DNA from: Paulownia fortunei
Taxonomy: Eukaryota > Streptophyta > Magnoliopsida > Lamiales > Paulowniaceae
NCBI GenBank assembly: GCA_019321725.1
Contig: CM033109.1
Span: forward strand, 24,749,548 to 24,813,547
Length of the DNA: 64,000 bases
Direction: 5' to 3'
Shown: positions 11,879-25,341 of the stretch, piece after piece
Position numbering within the stretch: position 1 is the first letter of the stretch
Layout of the letters: the number at the start of each line of letters is the position of its first letter
Notes under the pieces: generated by a model
Database searches by the model: none
Told to the model about the DNA's origin: nothing
The model's input: only the letters and a program-made list of their open reading frames with translations
Made by a program: the position numbers and the translations under genes

Positions 11879-14800
11879 CTGCATTAAAGGAGAAGAGAAG
11901 AAAGATGAGGCTCAATCAGAAGTACACAAGATCAAGGAGTATACAAGGCTAAAAGATGCTTGAACCACATTTTGATAAACTAACCTTAGGTTCATTGGCC
12001 GGTTGACTGCGTGTGCCATAAGATGGATGTTTTGGAGTACCCGACACATTTCCAGTCCCAGTATTCCTTTCCTGCCGCACTTGGTTAAATATATGAGTGA
12101 AGTTTTCAGCCGCCTGAGGATCATTCTCGTTCCATTCACCAAATCTTGGAACAGCAGCGCCTCTATCAGGCTACCATTTGAAATGCAATCAATTAGAAGG
12201 TTGCAGCAGAAATTGATTGTTTAGTTATATGTATCCATAGGCTATAAGAAATCATAAGGCCTTAGGTAGTACTCATTTGATGGGAAAGCAACAAGAAGAA
12301 AATGCTTCTAAAAAGTGTATGTATCCACTAGTTACAACTGTCCAAAAGTTTATAAATCACAGAGTAATTGAAACCCATATGATTATGAAATCTTACACTT
12401 TCATCTCCTCGAGCTGGCCTTAGCCGGGATCTTCCAGCGGTACCATGACTATTATCATGGTTTTTTCCTTCCCAAGCAGGAGATCCACTGCCTCTGCCCA
12501 TAACTTTCGCCTGATAATGTGGATGAAGTGGTGACCGCTCAAAGCTTTGCTCAGATCCTGCACTAGGCCTTGCAGATCGAGCTGGCCTCTGTCCACGACC
12601 ACCATAATTTGATTCATTAGTAGTTCGCTGACCCATATTTTCACTCCGAGCTGGAGAATTACTGAACTGACTAAAATCACTATCTTCCCTGCTCACTCTA
12701 TGTTCGGGCGTTGGCCTGACAGCTCCCCTTCCAATTGGTTCCTCTGGTCTAGTTCTGGGTTTTGCTGGAGGAGCAGGAGCAGGAGCAAGAGGCGAAGGAT
12801 CAATATTAGTGAACATGTCTGGATTCTCTTGGGGTCATTTGGATTTATCATCTTCCCACCTTTATTTTTCCTTGCCTTATCAAAGTAAACCGTGTAAGGA
12901 ACATTATCTTCATTTTCCCAGTTGCCAAATCTTGGCACATTTGCCCGCTGCTTTTAAAACAAAAAGTAAGGTTATTCTCTTAAAGTTATATGCAGACAAT
13001 CAGCTTTCATACATGACAATAGTAAGTGTTAACGTCATTCAAATATACATAATAAGCAATAGAATCCAATCCTCCCAACTAAGATAAATATCAGTATGAA
13101 CTATAAGCTACGCAGTTCAGGTAGAAGCTAGAGCCAAATTCTCCAAGACATTTATTTTGATATGAACAACTCTTCCCAGTTCAGGTTGCATATCAGAAAA
13201 AACATTATTTACTGTCAGTGAATATTATGCATGATATCAGAATAATATGCAGGACGCCCATCTCCTATAACTGAGGCCAAGTCCTCCATCACCAAACTGA
13301 TTGACTTAGCAACCAAAATAAGATAAAACAGAATTTGGTAAGAGAACATATTAGTAAGAGAGATCTATAATTTGAAAATAGATTGCTGCGATTTGGGCAA
13401 ATAACGAATACAAGGTTAGCATAAGATGTAGAGGTGTTAAGATGCAAGAAGTTACAACATTCAACAATATAATGCCGCATAATAATTAGTCTTTTTACAT
13501 TGCCATCTTCTTCAATTAAATCTTAGCTTTTCTTGAACCCTCATAAATGGTTAGGTTAACTATACATTTATGCATCAATTTTGACAAAGATGGTGGTTCA
13601 AAACTTGCAGAACATGAAAGGCAAAATCTTGCAGAACCTAATACGCAGTTCCAGATTATAAGAACTCTGGCTGTAGAGCTCATATGTTTTCAAATCCTAG
13701 AAACATTTTTCTCCATGTTTCAACCAGACTTCCTTGCAGAAGATTTCCAATGTATCACGAGGCAAAATAGATGTTTCTGTAGAAGAATGGAACAAGTGAA
13801 AGGAAATGTTCTTGCACAACAACATTAGAAGGTGAAAAAGGAAAAATGAAGCATAAGCGTCCGATTTTGGATGCTCATCACCATGTCATAACCACTCATA
13901 AAACTTGTCTGTTTAAGTTATCAACCATAGCATTGGCTCTTTTCATTTCTCATTTGGTTTTCTGAGGTGTTGGCTGCCTTATTTTAAAGCAAAAACATTC
14001 TGGAATAGTAACAAAAGAAGGTATAAATATCAATATACAGTTGAAATGTAAAGATATCCTTGCAATTGCTGTTATACTATCGTCAAAATACTAGTTAAAT
14101 TATAATTAGGCCAAAAAAAATTAATTTTCTCTTTGTTTCACAGATCTATTGTGAATCAAATATTCAATTAATTAGTGTAGAAACAGAACTATCAATCAGC
14201 AATATTATTGACCTTTCAACTAATGAAGCAAATATTCAATCCCTGTTTAAAATCTTTAACAGGAAAAAGTGGAAGATCACATTAAGAAGATGAACAGGAC
14301 ATCTAGAAACAGTGATTTTGTTATATTATAAGAATACAGTAGCATATTTACAAATAATAAATGCAGTTTATTGAACAGGAATCTAATCATTGGGTTCTTT
14401 ATTGAGAAAGCCTAAAGCATCAATCTCAAAGCTAAGTGACAAAGAATAAGTTGGCCCGCCCACGCACACATACTGATTCAAGAAGTAATTTTCTCATATG
14501 GGACAAGTTACAATTCACATTGAGAGCAATCGACTTCAGAATCTGAATGAAGCATGCAATTGAGAATGTGAAACTAGAAAGTGAAAAAGAACATAGAGAG
14601 AGAAGAATGATTTTGTCAAAAGTTCGTTCCTGATCAATTATTATTTCCACACAAAACCTTTTTTCACATCTCAAAAGAGAGAATCAGAATGATATTTTAT
14701 GAACATAAATACTTCAACTATTGAAGTCAAGAAGCAAAAGATCAAGAAAAACAGGCAGTCATATATGGAACCTTTCACCTTGCACTGTTTGGTAAAAAAA

Positions 14801-15547
14801 CTAAAATTAAATCCCGGTTGAACATGATTACATCCTCAACCAAATTTCCAATAAAATATGAGACTTTTTTTATTGAAAACAAGCCAAAGCCTCCATTGCA
14901 CGGAAGAAGGTCATCTCTCTTCACCCTTTTTTAATTTCCCTATTACAAAGAATGCAGCATGTTCACAAATTTCTTCTGTTTTTTTTCCCCACTTCAACCA
15001 AAAGAACTTAAATAGTTTCACCGAAATCCTGCAGAATAAGTAATATACAGATGGATAGACTACAGCTTTCCTCACCCACAAATGACAAAGTTATTCCAAA
15101 TAATAAAATGAATTATGAAGAATCAAAGCAACCATATACACAAACACTTGATCAACTATTACAAAAACGTACAGCCGTGAAAACTACTGCGTTGTGTGCT
15201 CTTATGCTATGAATTGAATATGTTGACCGCAGATTTGTCAGTCATTAGACTAAACAAAACAAACATTATATCCAAGGTTTTAGGGAAAAAAAATGTAAGA
15301 AAACAACAAGACTGTTCAAACATAAAGACATCAGCAAAAGATTCAGACCACAATTTCCAAAGAAAAGCAGTACAGTATAAAACTCAGTCACACATACAAC
15401 TCAGCACGACAAGGAGAACATGGTGAAGAAAATACAATCAGAGTGTTGTCACTTCAGAACATGAAATCTTCAGAGATTTTGCCCAGCAGTAAAGAGCAAA
15501 AGAAGATAATAATAAACAGGAAGAGAGAGGGTAAAACTTACAGCCAT
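11855..15547 (-). pseudogene. RIN4: RIN4-like immune regulator with an apparent one-base frameshift
   Basis: Exons: 15547–15542 (M-A only), 12947–12397, 12170–11985, 11878–11855. The family's two NOI domains are present: an N-terminal one beginning [19 protein letters not shown], and a C-terminal one with AAVPRFGEWNEN and FTHIFNQVRQER. Both contain the VPxFGxW motif that the bacterial protease AvrRpt2 cleaves. The 24-nt last exon encodes KCCFPWW, the acylated-cysteine tail that tethers RIN4 to the plasma membrane. Exon 2 is 551 nt, one short of 184 codons, although both its junctions are phase 0. The reading frame slips at the four-G run 12831–12834, between NPNDP and the expected ENPDMF. As read, the product stops at 12693 after about 86 residues, keeping only the first NOI domain. 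If one base is restored, the length is about 255 residues, normal for the family. It could be an assembly error, a null allele or a decayed gene; all splice sites look intact. Confidence 0.85.
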
Positions 15548-15793
15548 TTTTCTTCACCAAGACTTAAGAGTCAAAACCCAGAAACAGTAGAGAAGGAAAT
15601 CAAAATAACGCTTCAGAATTCAAGACAAAACTGTCTTTCAGATCAGCCCAATACAAAAGACTAGTACTCAAAGCTCCCCCACAACTCCAAGAAAGAGAGA
15701 GAAAATGGAGAGAGATGGAGAGATGGAGAGATGGAAATGAAATGAATCGATGTCTGAATGATGAGAAGAAGAGGTGAGAGGGTTGATCAACCA

Positions 15794-15898
15794 TTGACCT
15801 GCGCCACCGGTTATGGTTGACAATTCGCCTTCCTCTCTTACCCCAACCAAGTCTTTACTCGTCTTGAAATTTTCTTTCCCCTGTTTATCAGGTGTCAA
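15794..15898. promoter_or_regulatory. Cluster of W-box cores upstream of the RIN4-like gene
   Basis: TTGACC occurs at 15794–15799, TTGACA at 15817–15822, and GTCAA (TTGAC on the other strand) at 15894–15898. They lie about 250–350 bp upstream of the start codon. TTGAC cores bind WRKY factors, which control many defence genes. Only the first is a full W box, so this is suggestive. Confidence 0.35.
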
Positions 15899-17029
15899 GC
15901 AGCCTCCACGTACCTTGCAAGAAACCAGTTATTAATTAACGCTATTTATGTTTTATTTACTTTTATTTTGATAAGAAATAGAATTTCTAATTCTTTATTT
16001 TAATTTAATATTTTATTTCATATTCAATGTGACAAATATGTCTAAATGTATAAATATGAAAAATGCTTTGTGTAATGGAATTACAAATGTAAAAAAGACC
16101 AAAACTATGAAATTTTAAGGTAATTAAATGATCTCAAAATCATAATTTTTTTTGTTCATGTGCATTAAATAGGAGTAGTTCCATTCATGCTCAATGTAAT
16201 TCAAATGATTGTATATGCTCCCAGCGAATTAAAATCTACTTAAAAATATTTCATATCCCTTCCAACAAAGCAAATTGTATTGAATCTTATTTTCCATTGC
16301 TCTTTTGTCTTAAAGTTGGATTGGTGTAGGATTATGTGGAAATGATTTAGAGGATTTAGGATAAATATTTATGGTATAAAAAATAATACACCTTGTGCAT
16401 TTAACCACATATTTTTTATGCAGACATTCATATACACATGTATGTAAATATATCTAAATGTACGGTGAATTTCTATCTGATACATACTACTAAATATAAT
16501 ATTTATAATACCTATATTTATGTTTATGTAGTATAAATTAGATATAGATCACTAATTAAATTCCAAAAATTATATAACTTTGTGGTTTAGAAAACAACTT
16601 TTACCAGAAAATTTGGGTGTTTACCATAAGGTGGTAGGTTTTAACAGAGCTGACCAGTTTTGCAGCTGTAATTGTTATAATTTATTAGGTGTATTTAATT
16701 CCGAAATTAGATGAGACCAACTCTATTTATTCAACCATTGGTTCGTCAAAAGGGGAGACATCTATTGACCATTGACATTTAAACCTACGTGCTTGAACGT
16801 TTTGTACAGCCACAAACCTCTTCAAGTTGAATCATTATAAATTAAGTACCCTAATTGATGGCCATTTGCGCCCATTAAATAAGCACATAATCTAGTTAAT
16901 TAGCTCATTAAAACAAATTATCCAGGTATAATATATACCTCACCACCCAATTTTCTAAAATGGTAAGGAAGTGGTTTGCCCGAAACCTGTCGTACCAAGT
17001 TATTTAAAGACCTGAATCCTCTCGAACCG

Positions 17030-17240
17030 GTTGAGTCCGCATATCAAATATTTAAAAATATATTTTTCAAAATTAATATTACTAAACTTTTTTAAAAAAT
17101 AATATTATATAAATATATGTACAGTAAAATAAAAAATTGATTAATTAATTATACGATGTGAGTTTGAAGCAACTACGAGTTTGAAAATAAAAATAAAAAT
17201 TCATCCCTAATTCATTTATAATTTTAAAATCCTATTCCAA
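17030..17240. repeat. Dispersed AT-rich repeat, copy 1
   Basis: It contains AAAAAATAATATTATATAAA, AATAAAAAAT and TATAATTTTAAAAT segments. They occur in the same style around 44826–45020 and 54400–54620. No coding capacity. Edges are approximate. Confidence 0.4.
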
Positions 17241-18129
17241 CTTGCAAATGGAACGAATTCAAATTTGGACAATATTCATTATTATCCTTAATATTATCTA
17301 ACGAATATTTGAATAATAAATAAATATCCTTACCATCAAGTATAACAATTCAAGAATCAATAATTATATATCAAATAGTAATATATTTCAAACATGTTGA
17401 AGTTTCCTAAAATACTACAAGTGTACACGTTTTGTTTAGACATAAGGGACAATCAAATTGTTCTAACCTCACAAGCTAATCAAAGTCCCCAATTTTTTCT
17501 TTTTTTATTTTTTCTCTTAAGGTTGAGTGTACATGTGACTCTAAATAGGTCATTTTTCCTAGATAAACCGTCAACTTGTAATTTGTGACATAGAAGCTGG
17601 ACTAGGAGAATTAAAATCTCTAACCAATTTATGGGGTTTGCTTCATTTTGTAATTTCTCTCAATCAAGAGTTATTTTAAGTTTTGTAGAGAAAATTATTT
17701 CTGTTTGAATTTTGGCAATTTAAAATCTCCAGAAATGCATCCGTTACTTATTTTATTTCAAATATGACATTACAAAAAAATACGCTTGACTATGTAGAGT
17801 AATATATTTAAGTTTTTAAAATTATTGCACTAAATATACAAAGCTAAATTTATTTGAAAAATAAAATTGCACTATATTTATATATGCCATGCAGTAAATA
17901 TAAAATTCTTAAATGGACCAAACACATTTATCCGAAACCTTTAGATTGAGGGAAAATGCAAGATGAAAATTATCCTCCTTTGATAATTTAATAGTCATCG
18001 ATTGACTATCTAAGTAAATTAAATTAGAGATGATTATAAGATATATCCAAATTCGAACCCTTTTCACGTCCATTTTTCTTAAGGTGGATTTTAACAGTAC
18101 AAACGATTTTGTGTCGAAATCCTGATTCC

Positions 18130-18320
18130 TTCACTTTCAACTCTGATCAGACCCACACCCAACCTATTTAAATTATTTTATTTTCAGAAATTTTATTATA
18201 TATATTTATATTATATTTTAAAAAAATAATTTTTTAAAAAATTTAATAGTATTACTTTTAAAAAATATTTTTTTATATTTAAATTATAAAATAAATCTAC
18301 CTATTAAATTTGGGTATGAA
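18130..18320. repeat. Dispersed AT-rich repeat, likely inverted copy
   Basis: The block runs from CCCACACCCAACC to TTGGGTATGAAAT with an interior of A/T runs like the other copies, apparently in the opposite orientation. Similarity was judged by eye only. Confidence 0.3.
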
Positions 18321-20519
18321 ATGAATTTGAACTGAACTTTTAAAAATATTAATAAAGCAAATTTCAAATCTAAACAAATCCGACAGACCAATTATCATCC
18401 TTACATAAATTACCCTACAGTAAGTAGCCAGTAACCATTGATGAGCTGTACTGCTCCTTAAGGTGAAATGGGTTGGTTCGAGCAACCGGAGACTGGCGCC
18501 ACCTGTAACAAGGCTACTGTCATGGCGGCTGGCCTACTATTAATATTTCCTTATATCTTTTTGGAAAAATGATATTAATATATATAAGCAAAAATGAATT
18601 AATTTATCTATTCTAAGCAAACAAATTACAGGCAGGCTGTGTTTGTCTATTCAGATTTCAGGTTGACCATTCATAGGCAATTTCTGAAAAATGCTAAGAA
18701 ATAAAGATTTATGTTTGGTCTTTTTTGAAGAAATGTTTATAAATTCTCATAATTGAAATCAAATATTTAATGATTTTTTTAATATTTTACTTTTTTATAA
18801 AAATAATTTTAAGAAAATTCTAATATTGTTATACACACACATATGTATTTAAATTATTATACATATAACTTTATTAAAGCTCAAACGATTATATCAATTA
18901 AAATATATATGTTTATATGTTTCAATCATTATCTTATATAAATATTTTTTTATTAATATAAAATAATATGAAAAGTTGATATAAAAATATACATTAGAAG
19001 ACACTTACTGTAGACAATGTCACCCCCAAAAATGAAACCGAATGCAATTTTTATGCAGAAATGCATCACATTAATCATTTCAAATAAATAAATAAATAAA
19101 CATACTTTCCATTCCGCCATATATTGTTTCAAAAAATATTTTTCTCAAAGCACTCCAAAACAAGAATTTGAAGGATTAAAAGACTAGAGAAGAAGAAGTG
19201 GGAAAGAGAGGGACAAAATTTTGATAAATAAGGAACCAAATTGCCATCTTGAATTCTTCCTCGTATTGTTTAGAAATATATGAAAATAAATCATGCTCCT
19301 TTTAATTTGCAACATGATTTTTTTAATTATACTTGCTCGCAATTTTCATCGTGAGTTTGAATTTTTACGTTTTTTAATAAGATGTCAATTCTAATTTTTT
19401 CAACTTCAGAAAATTGAGATTTTAGTAAATGGCAACATAATAGAAAACTAGCTATAGATTCACTCGATTTTAATACAATGCTCGAGTCAAAAGTTGATCT
19501 TAGCATAGGGTTCTTCTCGTAATTCATAAATATTAAAAAAAATACTAAATTTAATATTTATCAATTATGACGTAATTAATATTTTCGTTAGGATATGAAA
19601 TATTATCCGTTTGAATATTATTTAAATAAGTTATTGAGTCATTAAATTACATATGATACTTATTAATATTTTAATTTATATTATTATTGTACGAATAAAG
19701 TACAATAAGATCAAAATTCACAACCCCACTTCAATAATATCATGAAATTTCGCATTTTGGACATAAGACCAAAATTCTGTTGGGCTTAGATGGGTCAGCC
19801 ATTCTTTCATCCGTTTGAGAAAAAACAAAATGACTTTTATACCCCAGCACAAATTTTGACAGTATACCAAAATACTTACCCAAAAATGAAAATAAAGAAA
19901 ACAAAAGAAAGGAAATAGGGAATTGGGAAATAGGAGTTGCAAGCTTTTTATGGTCTTATTGTGAATTTGTACAACTCCCAGTTGCTTATAAAAAAAATAA
20001 ATTCCTCTTAAGGTTAAGAATTATGTCCCAATTGCTTATAGAAATAAAAAACTAGTTTAAAATTAAGCTTGAATAATCCACTTAACCTCCAATTGAATTG
20101 ATGAATTTAAAGTTAAATATTTTAAATTTATAATAATAAATACATTGAGTGTATTTGAATAATTTAGATTTCAAATTCTTAAACTGTTGAATAATCTAGA
20201 TTTTAAAATTTTGAACTGCCATTTTGATTTGTTTTTTAATCATTAAAGTGGATTTGAAATTAATCTTATATAAAATCATTTATAATCATTACCCTAAATT
20301 TTTTTCTCAAATCTAAATTATTTTATCCAACCTTAATGTTTTGGATCTAAGATGATGGTGAAAAAGAAAAAAAATACAAAATTAAGTTTCATATTTTTTT
20401 AATTAAAATACATCATTTCTTTTATGCAGTAAAGTATAATAAAAATAAATATACAAATTACTATAGATATCTTTTAATTATATTGGTGTGAACATTTCTA
20501 AACGCATCAACACTAGGTG

Positions 20520-20563
20520 AATATATATATATATATATAATTAGCATATATATATATATATAA
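20520..20563. repeat. (TA)n microsatellite with duplicated ATTAGCAT spacer
   Basis: Two TA runs are each followed by ATTAGCAT, suggesting duplication of a roughly 25-bp unit. Confidence 0.85.
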
Positions 20564-21136
20564 TTAGCATTTTTTCCACTAAAATCCTTTCAAACTTTTA
20601 TTGCGAACCCATCCAAATGAATGAAAAAAGAGGTTGTCTTTAATGCTTAACCTTTAAAATTTCCAATAACTTATACTTGATTTCTGATCTAATATTACTA
20701 CAAATTAATGTTTCTTTTTGCTAAATTATAAAATCAAATTTTCTAATATTTGAACTGGCTTATTATAATGATTTTTTACAAATTTATATTTCAATTTTAT
20801 TAAGATTTATAGTATTATTTAATATTATTCCAATTGCAATAATAAGATAGTTAAATTATTTATGGCTACATTTGTAAAATGATTAACTTGATACTAAAAT
20901 TTGGCAAAGGAATATATATTTACAAGGGGACCTCAACTCCAGAAGGCAACACAGTATGATCAGCAAAGTATAATGCACAAATCTTTGCCTAATCCTCCAT
21001 CCCACAACCCAAGAACCACTTGTGACTGAATGCTGCAAGTTTAACACATGATACTGAATCACTGTTCGCTGATACCCCCCCACCCCTCGCTTCACATAGA
21101 AGAATGCTTTGCTTTGCCTTCACTTCCAATTCATGC

Positions 21137-21142
21137 TATAAG
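21137..21142 (+). promoter_or_regulatory. Candidate TATA box of the BAP31-like gene
   Basis: TATAAG in the context GCTATAAGTACC lies about 580 bp before the start codon, where AT-rich DNA gives way to transcribed-looking sequence. A spliced or long 5' UTR would be needed; a TTTTTTAG acceptor-like site lies near 21683. Confidence 0.3.
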
Positions 21143-21718
21143 TACCCTACATTAACTTTTTTGACTACTGAGCGCACCCCAAATTTTCTGCTTTTCTTTG
21201 CTCCTTTTTTGCCCTGTAAAGCATAACCATCCCACTAATCCCAAAAAAAATCAAACCATTAGTTTAGGGTTAGACAGTAACACCCCAAAGAAAATAGGAA
21301 AAAAAGAGAAAAATGGGGTTTGTTTAAAAGTGATTTTTTTTCATTGGCAGCTAATATTTTACAGATCTGTGAACTTAACCCCACATTCTGCTGAAAGGCC
21401 TAGCTTTGAGGAATGGGGTTTTGTTTTCTTCCAAAAATCAAGTGTCATTTTGTTTAATAGCAGAGGATTAAAGATTCTTCCTTTTCCATAGCTTCTGCAG
21501 TTGGTTTTTAAAGATTTAATTCTTTTAACCAGAGGGTATCTTATATGTGATTCTGAATGGATATCTAGAAGAAAAGGGCTTTTCTAGAAAATAAATAATT
21601 CTTTGCTCATCTGGAATATGAAGTGGGGTTTAGTAATCTTCCATGAATATCATCTCCAATTCAAGAAAATCTGAACTTTTTTAGTGTGGAAGACAGTTGT
21701 GCGCTTGTTGTGGCGAAG

Positions 21719-24110
21719 ATGATTCCCTTGTTCTTTTTGGTTGTCTGTGCGGAGGGTTTAGTAGCATTCCTTCTAATGGTGAAGATTGGGCCATTGAGGG
21801 AACTGATTATAAAGGGTTTGGATCAAGTGAAGATGAGAAGGGCTACAGTTTTGACCATTGCTGGCACTATCTTTGTCATCCTCTTATCAAACTTATTTAG
21901 CATACTCAAAATTCAGAACAAGGGTGCTAAGCATGGTACGATGACACCTATGGATCAGGTGCTTTGGAGGACCAACTTGCTAGAGGCTACTCTAATGGGT
22001 ACGGTTCTTATCATTTTCGGTAAAGGATGTGTTCATGGTGTCTTATTGTAATTCTTGTTTCTAATTTATGCGCTCATACATTTCTTATAACCGCTGTATT
22101 TGGTTTTTCTCTATGTTGGTTTTATGATGTAATAATTGCTACTCCGGTCACGACTCATACAGTATACTAGTATATGTTGTTTCACTCCTGTATGTGTAAT
22201 TCGAGTCATTACAGCAGGAGAATAAACTTTGTGTCAAAAATAAGAGTGTTTTCTCAGGTGAGGCTACCTGTGAACCTTAAGGTTGGTAGTGATACAGTAT
22301 GATTCATGCTTCCATTCACACTTGCTATAATTCAAAAGTGAGCAATATGAGGACTAGAGTCTTGACGAAAAGGTTGACTAAATTATACAAATAGCTTACA
22401 TAAAGATTGTGGGTTATAGATGCTAATGTAATCATGGTGTATACTGATTTAAGTGCAATCTGTTACATTCTGGGTATTTAATCTCAGTTAAATAAAATAT
22501 GTAAATCCCCAAGAGAAGTGTGTTGTGTTCACCAACTCGTGCAAGATTTTCGGTTTTTAACTTTGAGTTTCAAGTCCATCTGTGCCACATTTCTATCAGG
22601 AATGTGAAGCCTAACATGAGCTATTGCACGATAGCATGCAATTTCAGGCTTGCAGGTCTGGTTTTTACTGAGTGTGCAGAGCAATAGAATGATTAGATTC
22701 AGTGCTGCTTGTAGATGTTGGTATTTGCACTATATGAGGTTTCCTAATTGTTGATGGAATTTTATTGTTACAAGTGAGAGCAAAAGAAGCAGCAGCGGAT
22801 GCTTATTTATAGTTCATGCTTAGTTGACTGTCGACTTTGTTCATTTATTGACGGTTGTTTCTCTGTCTTTTCTCATTCTGTGTAGAATACCATGTTAGAA
22901 ATTAATAATACTAGTGAAGGAATCTTAGTGGATTCGAACATGAAAATTCACTTCAATGTGTTGTTGAGGTATACCCAACTTAGTACTTGTGCAGGGATGG
23001 ACTCGTATTGGTAAATGTTGCATGATACAATTGGATACCGAGTTTTTGCTTAAATGGGGAAAATTAGTACCTGGATTGGGTTTTATTTATCAAAGGTTAG
23101 AGTGAATAGATAAAAAGTTTCTCATTGAAAAAGGATAAGAATTGAAGCGAGCAAATAAGGGGAAAAGGTGAAATGTATGGGAAAAAATGAAGATTCTTCT
23201 GCTGTTTAAAGAATACACAAAGAAACTAATATTCCCCTCTTAACCGTTGCATTTTCTGGTATTCTACAAATGACTTCATATTTGCAGTTGTCTCTGTTTG
23301 ATTTTCACTGATTTGTGTGATTATGTTAGTTTTATGTAGATTTTCTTTTGCTATGTATTTTGCAATTCTCCTAACATGTCTTTTCTTGAAGCAATATCGG
23401 AACAACTCCTGCACTTATGTTTTAACAATCCTGTTGCTATTGCAATTAAATCTATGAGCCATTTGTATTCATGTTGTTGTACAAAAAAAATTGAACAAAA
23501 TAAATATTTTGTATTATATTGGAAACAATATGGATGTTACTATCATTCATACTTATTAGTCCCTAATTTAGCATGATCATGGTAACCACTGTTTTTCCTT
23601 TTAATCAATATGAAATGTTATGAGTTGATTGTGACTATACAATATGAGGCGACCACATCTTTTGAGGTAATGTGACATACCAGCATACTGGTCATAGTTT
23701 ATGGTTTGCTGTATTCTAACTCCTTACTTGATCTTGCAGGGTTTTCTCTCTTCCTTGGATTTTTAATTGATCGTATGCACCATTACATTCAAAAAATGAT
23801 CAAAATAAGGAGCAAAGCAGGAGTCTCAAAGCAAGAAGTTGAGAGGCTTGAGAAAGAAAAGTTGCAGCTGAAGGAAAGGGAAGAAAAAGCTGCTGGTGAA
23901 GTTAAGCGCTTACAGAACGAAATATCTTGTTTGACTGAGAATTTGAACAAGCTTAAGTTGGAGTCAGCAGAAAAGGACAAGCAAGTCGAAACTGCAGAAG
24001 CTCACGTTGCTGCTCTCCAGAAACAAGCTGCAGATCTGCTTCTAGAATATGACCGACTACTGGAAGATAACCAAAATCTTCAGAACCAAGCTCTTGGATA
24101 CCGGAGTTGA
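21719..24110 (+). CDS. BAP31-like endoplasmic-reticulum membrane protein
   Basis: Two exons, 21719–21998 and 23740–24110 (280+371 nt), give 216 residues. The start chosen is the first ATG of the frame (MIPLFFLVVCAEG). Three hydrophobic segments at about residues 1–22, 42–63 and 90–106 match the Bap31/Bap29 transmembrane domain. The junction falls in LMG|FSLFLGF within the third segment. From about residue 115 to the end the protein is a charged coiled coil (KQEVERLEKEKLQLKEREEK). Animal BAP31 is an ER cargo receptor and quality-control factor; plant relatives are little studied. No C-terminal KKxx retrieval signal is present: the tail is ALGYRS. The 1.74 kb intron contains no other gene. The gene is transcribed away from the RIN4-like gene and towards the PPR gene. 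Confidence 0.93.
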
Positions 24111-25341
24111 GAGAACACTGGTTAGAATCAGGTCATAAAATTGAGATTCTTTTTGGCGACAAATGATGTTGATTGGAGGCACATCTTCATGGAAGCAGGA
24201 TGAATAGATTGGAGAGCAGCTAGTCAGTCACCCAATGTATAGGTGATTTTTGTAAGTGTCGGAATATTAGAGATTTCATTTCTGAATATTGTTCTGGTAA
24301 ACATGACTTCTGATATTGATCTAATTTTCTTTGGTTGCAAGTCAGTTCATATGAAAATGGGATGTTGTAAACTTCTTGTGTGTTCAAATAGGTAGGGTTT
24401 GCTTGAAAAACTGTTGAATCTCAGCCCTTCTCTTACATGTTATTTCATAAAAGTTTGGATTGACATTAATTAAATTTCTGCATTTGTGTGTGCTTAGATA
24501 GGGATGGCTGCAGCCTCAAAATCACAGATAACATAGTAACCGAGGAATATTCTTTTTCTTTATATGCAGACTCATAAATGTTGTTGCAAGAAAACTGCAT
24601 GAAATGACCATGAGAAAGCCATGCCATTCAGTTTTCAGACTGGTCGCAGATTCAGCAGCAGTACTCGTACAAACTCATTGACCTTCTTCCTTCCTCCTCC
24701 AAACAAAGGCAGTATGTTAACTTCCCATGTTGCAAAACTGGTTGAACCATAATTGGCCGCCTTGCTTATCAAAATTTGATTACACATCAGTATAGAAGTC
24801 ACTAGGTCTTTCATAGTCTCTTTGATGTCCCATTAAATATTGAAGCCAATCTTCAACAACTCTACCACCAAGGTGGAGCTCAGTTGATATGGTCCATTAC
24901 TTTCCACAAGAAAGGTCACAAAATCATCCCTATGATGAGAGATTTCATTCTGGCTGGCATCTTAGTGGGACTGATCCCTCTTGGACATTCTAAACATTCT
25001 ACGGTAGTGTTGAACTCACAACCAAGGGTTTGCTATGCTGGTTGGCTGGTTGCCACTCTCTTCCCTTTTTTGACCATAAAAAGAAAACCTTCAACAACTC
25101 TTGCTTCGCCTAACTTCTCCAGAAGCAGTTAGGAGAAACAACAAAAGAGGGACAAGCTAAGAACAAGTGTTCTTCACCTATGCCAAGTAGCCATTTTTAG
25201 ATGCTCTTGTAAGGCCGCTAGGGTAGATCTTCACAAGCTATTTTAGGCTGCTTACACTTACCATCTGCACAGACCCTGAAGCCCACACTGCAGGTAATCA
25301 GGTTTCCAGTCGTGTCTAAGAGCACAAGTATAACTGTAACT
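24111..25341. other. Convergent intergenic region
   Basis: This spans the 3' ends of the plus-strand BAP31-like gene and the minus-strand PPR gene. I see no additional coding exons, RNA genes or repeats. A short open frame at 24884–25132 lacks family features. Confidence 0.5.

Larger units (their letters stand above)
15900..21130. other. Long AT-rich intergenic region
   Basis: No supportable gene lies between the head-to-head RIN4-like and BAP31-like genes. The region contains two stretches of a dispersed AT-rich repeat (17030–17240 and, inverted, 18130–18320) and a duplicated TA microsatellite at 20520–20563. All ORFs are short and lack family features. Confidence 0.6.

Noticed and set aside
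21686..21718. Upstream GTG start for the BAP31-like protein
   Set aside because: Plant nuclear genes rarely use GTG. The first ATG at 21719 begins exactly at the family's hydrophobic N-terminus.
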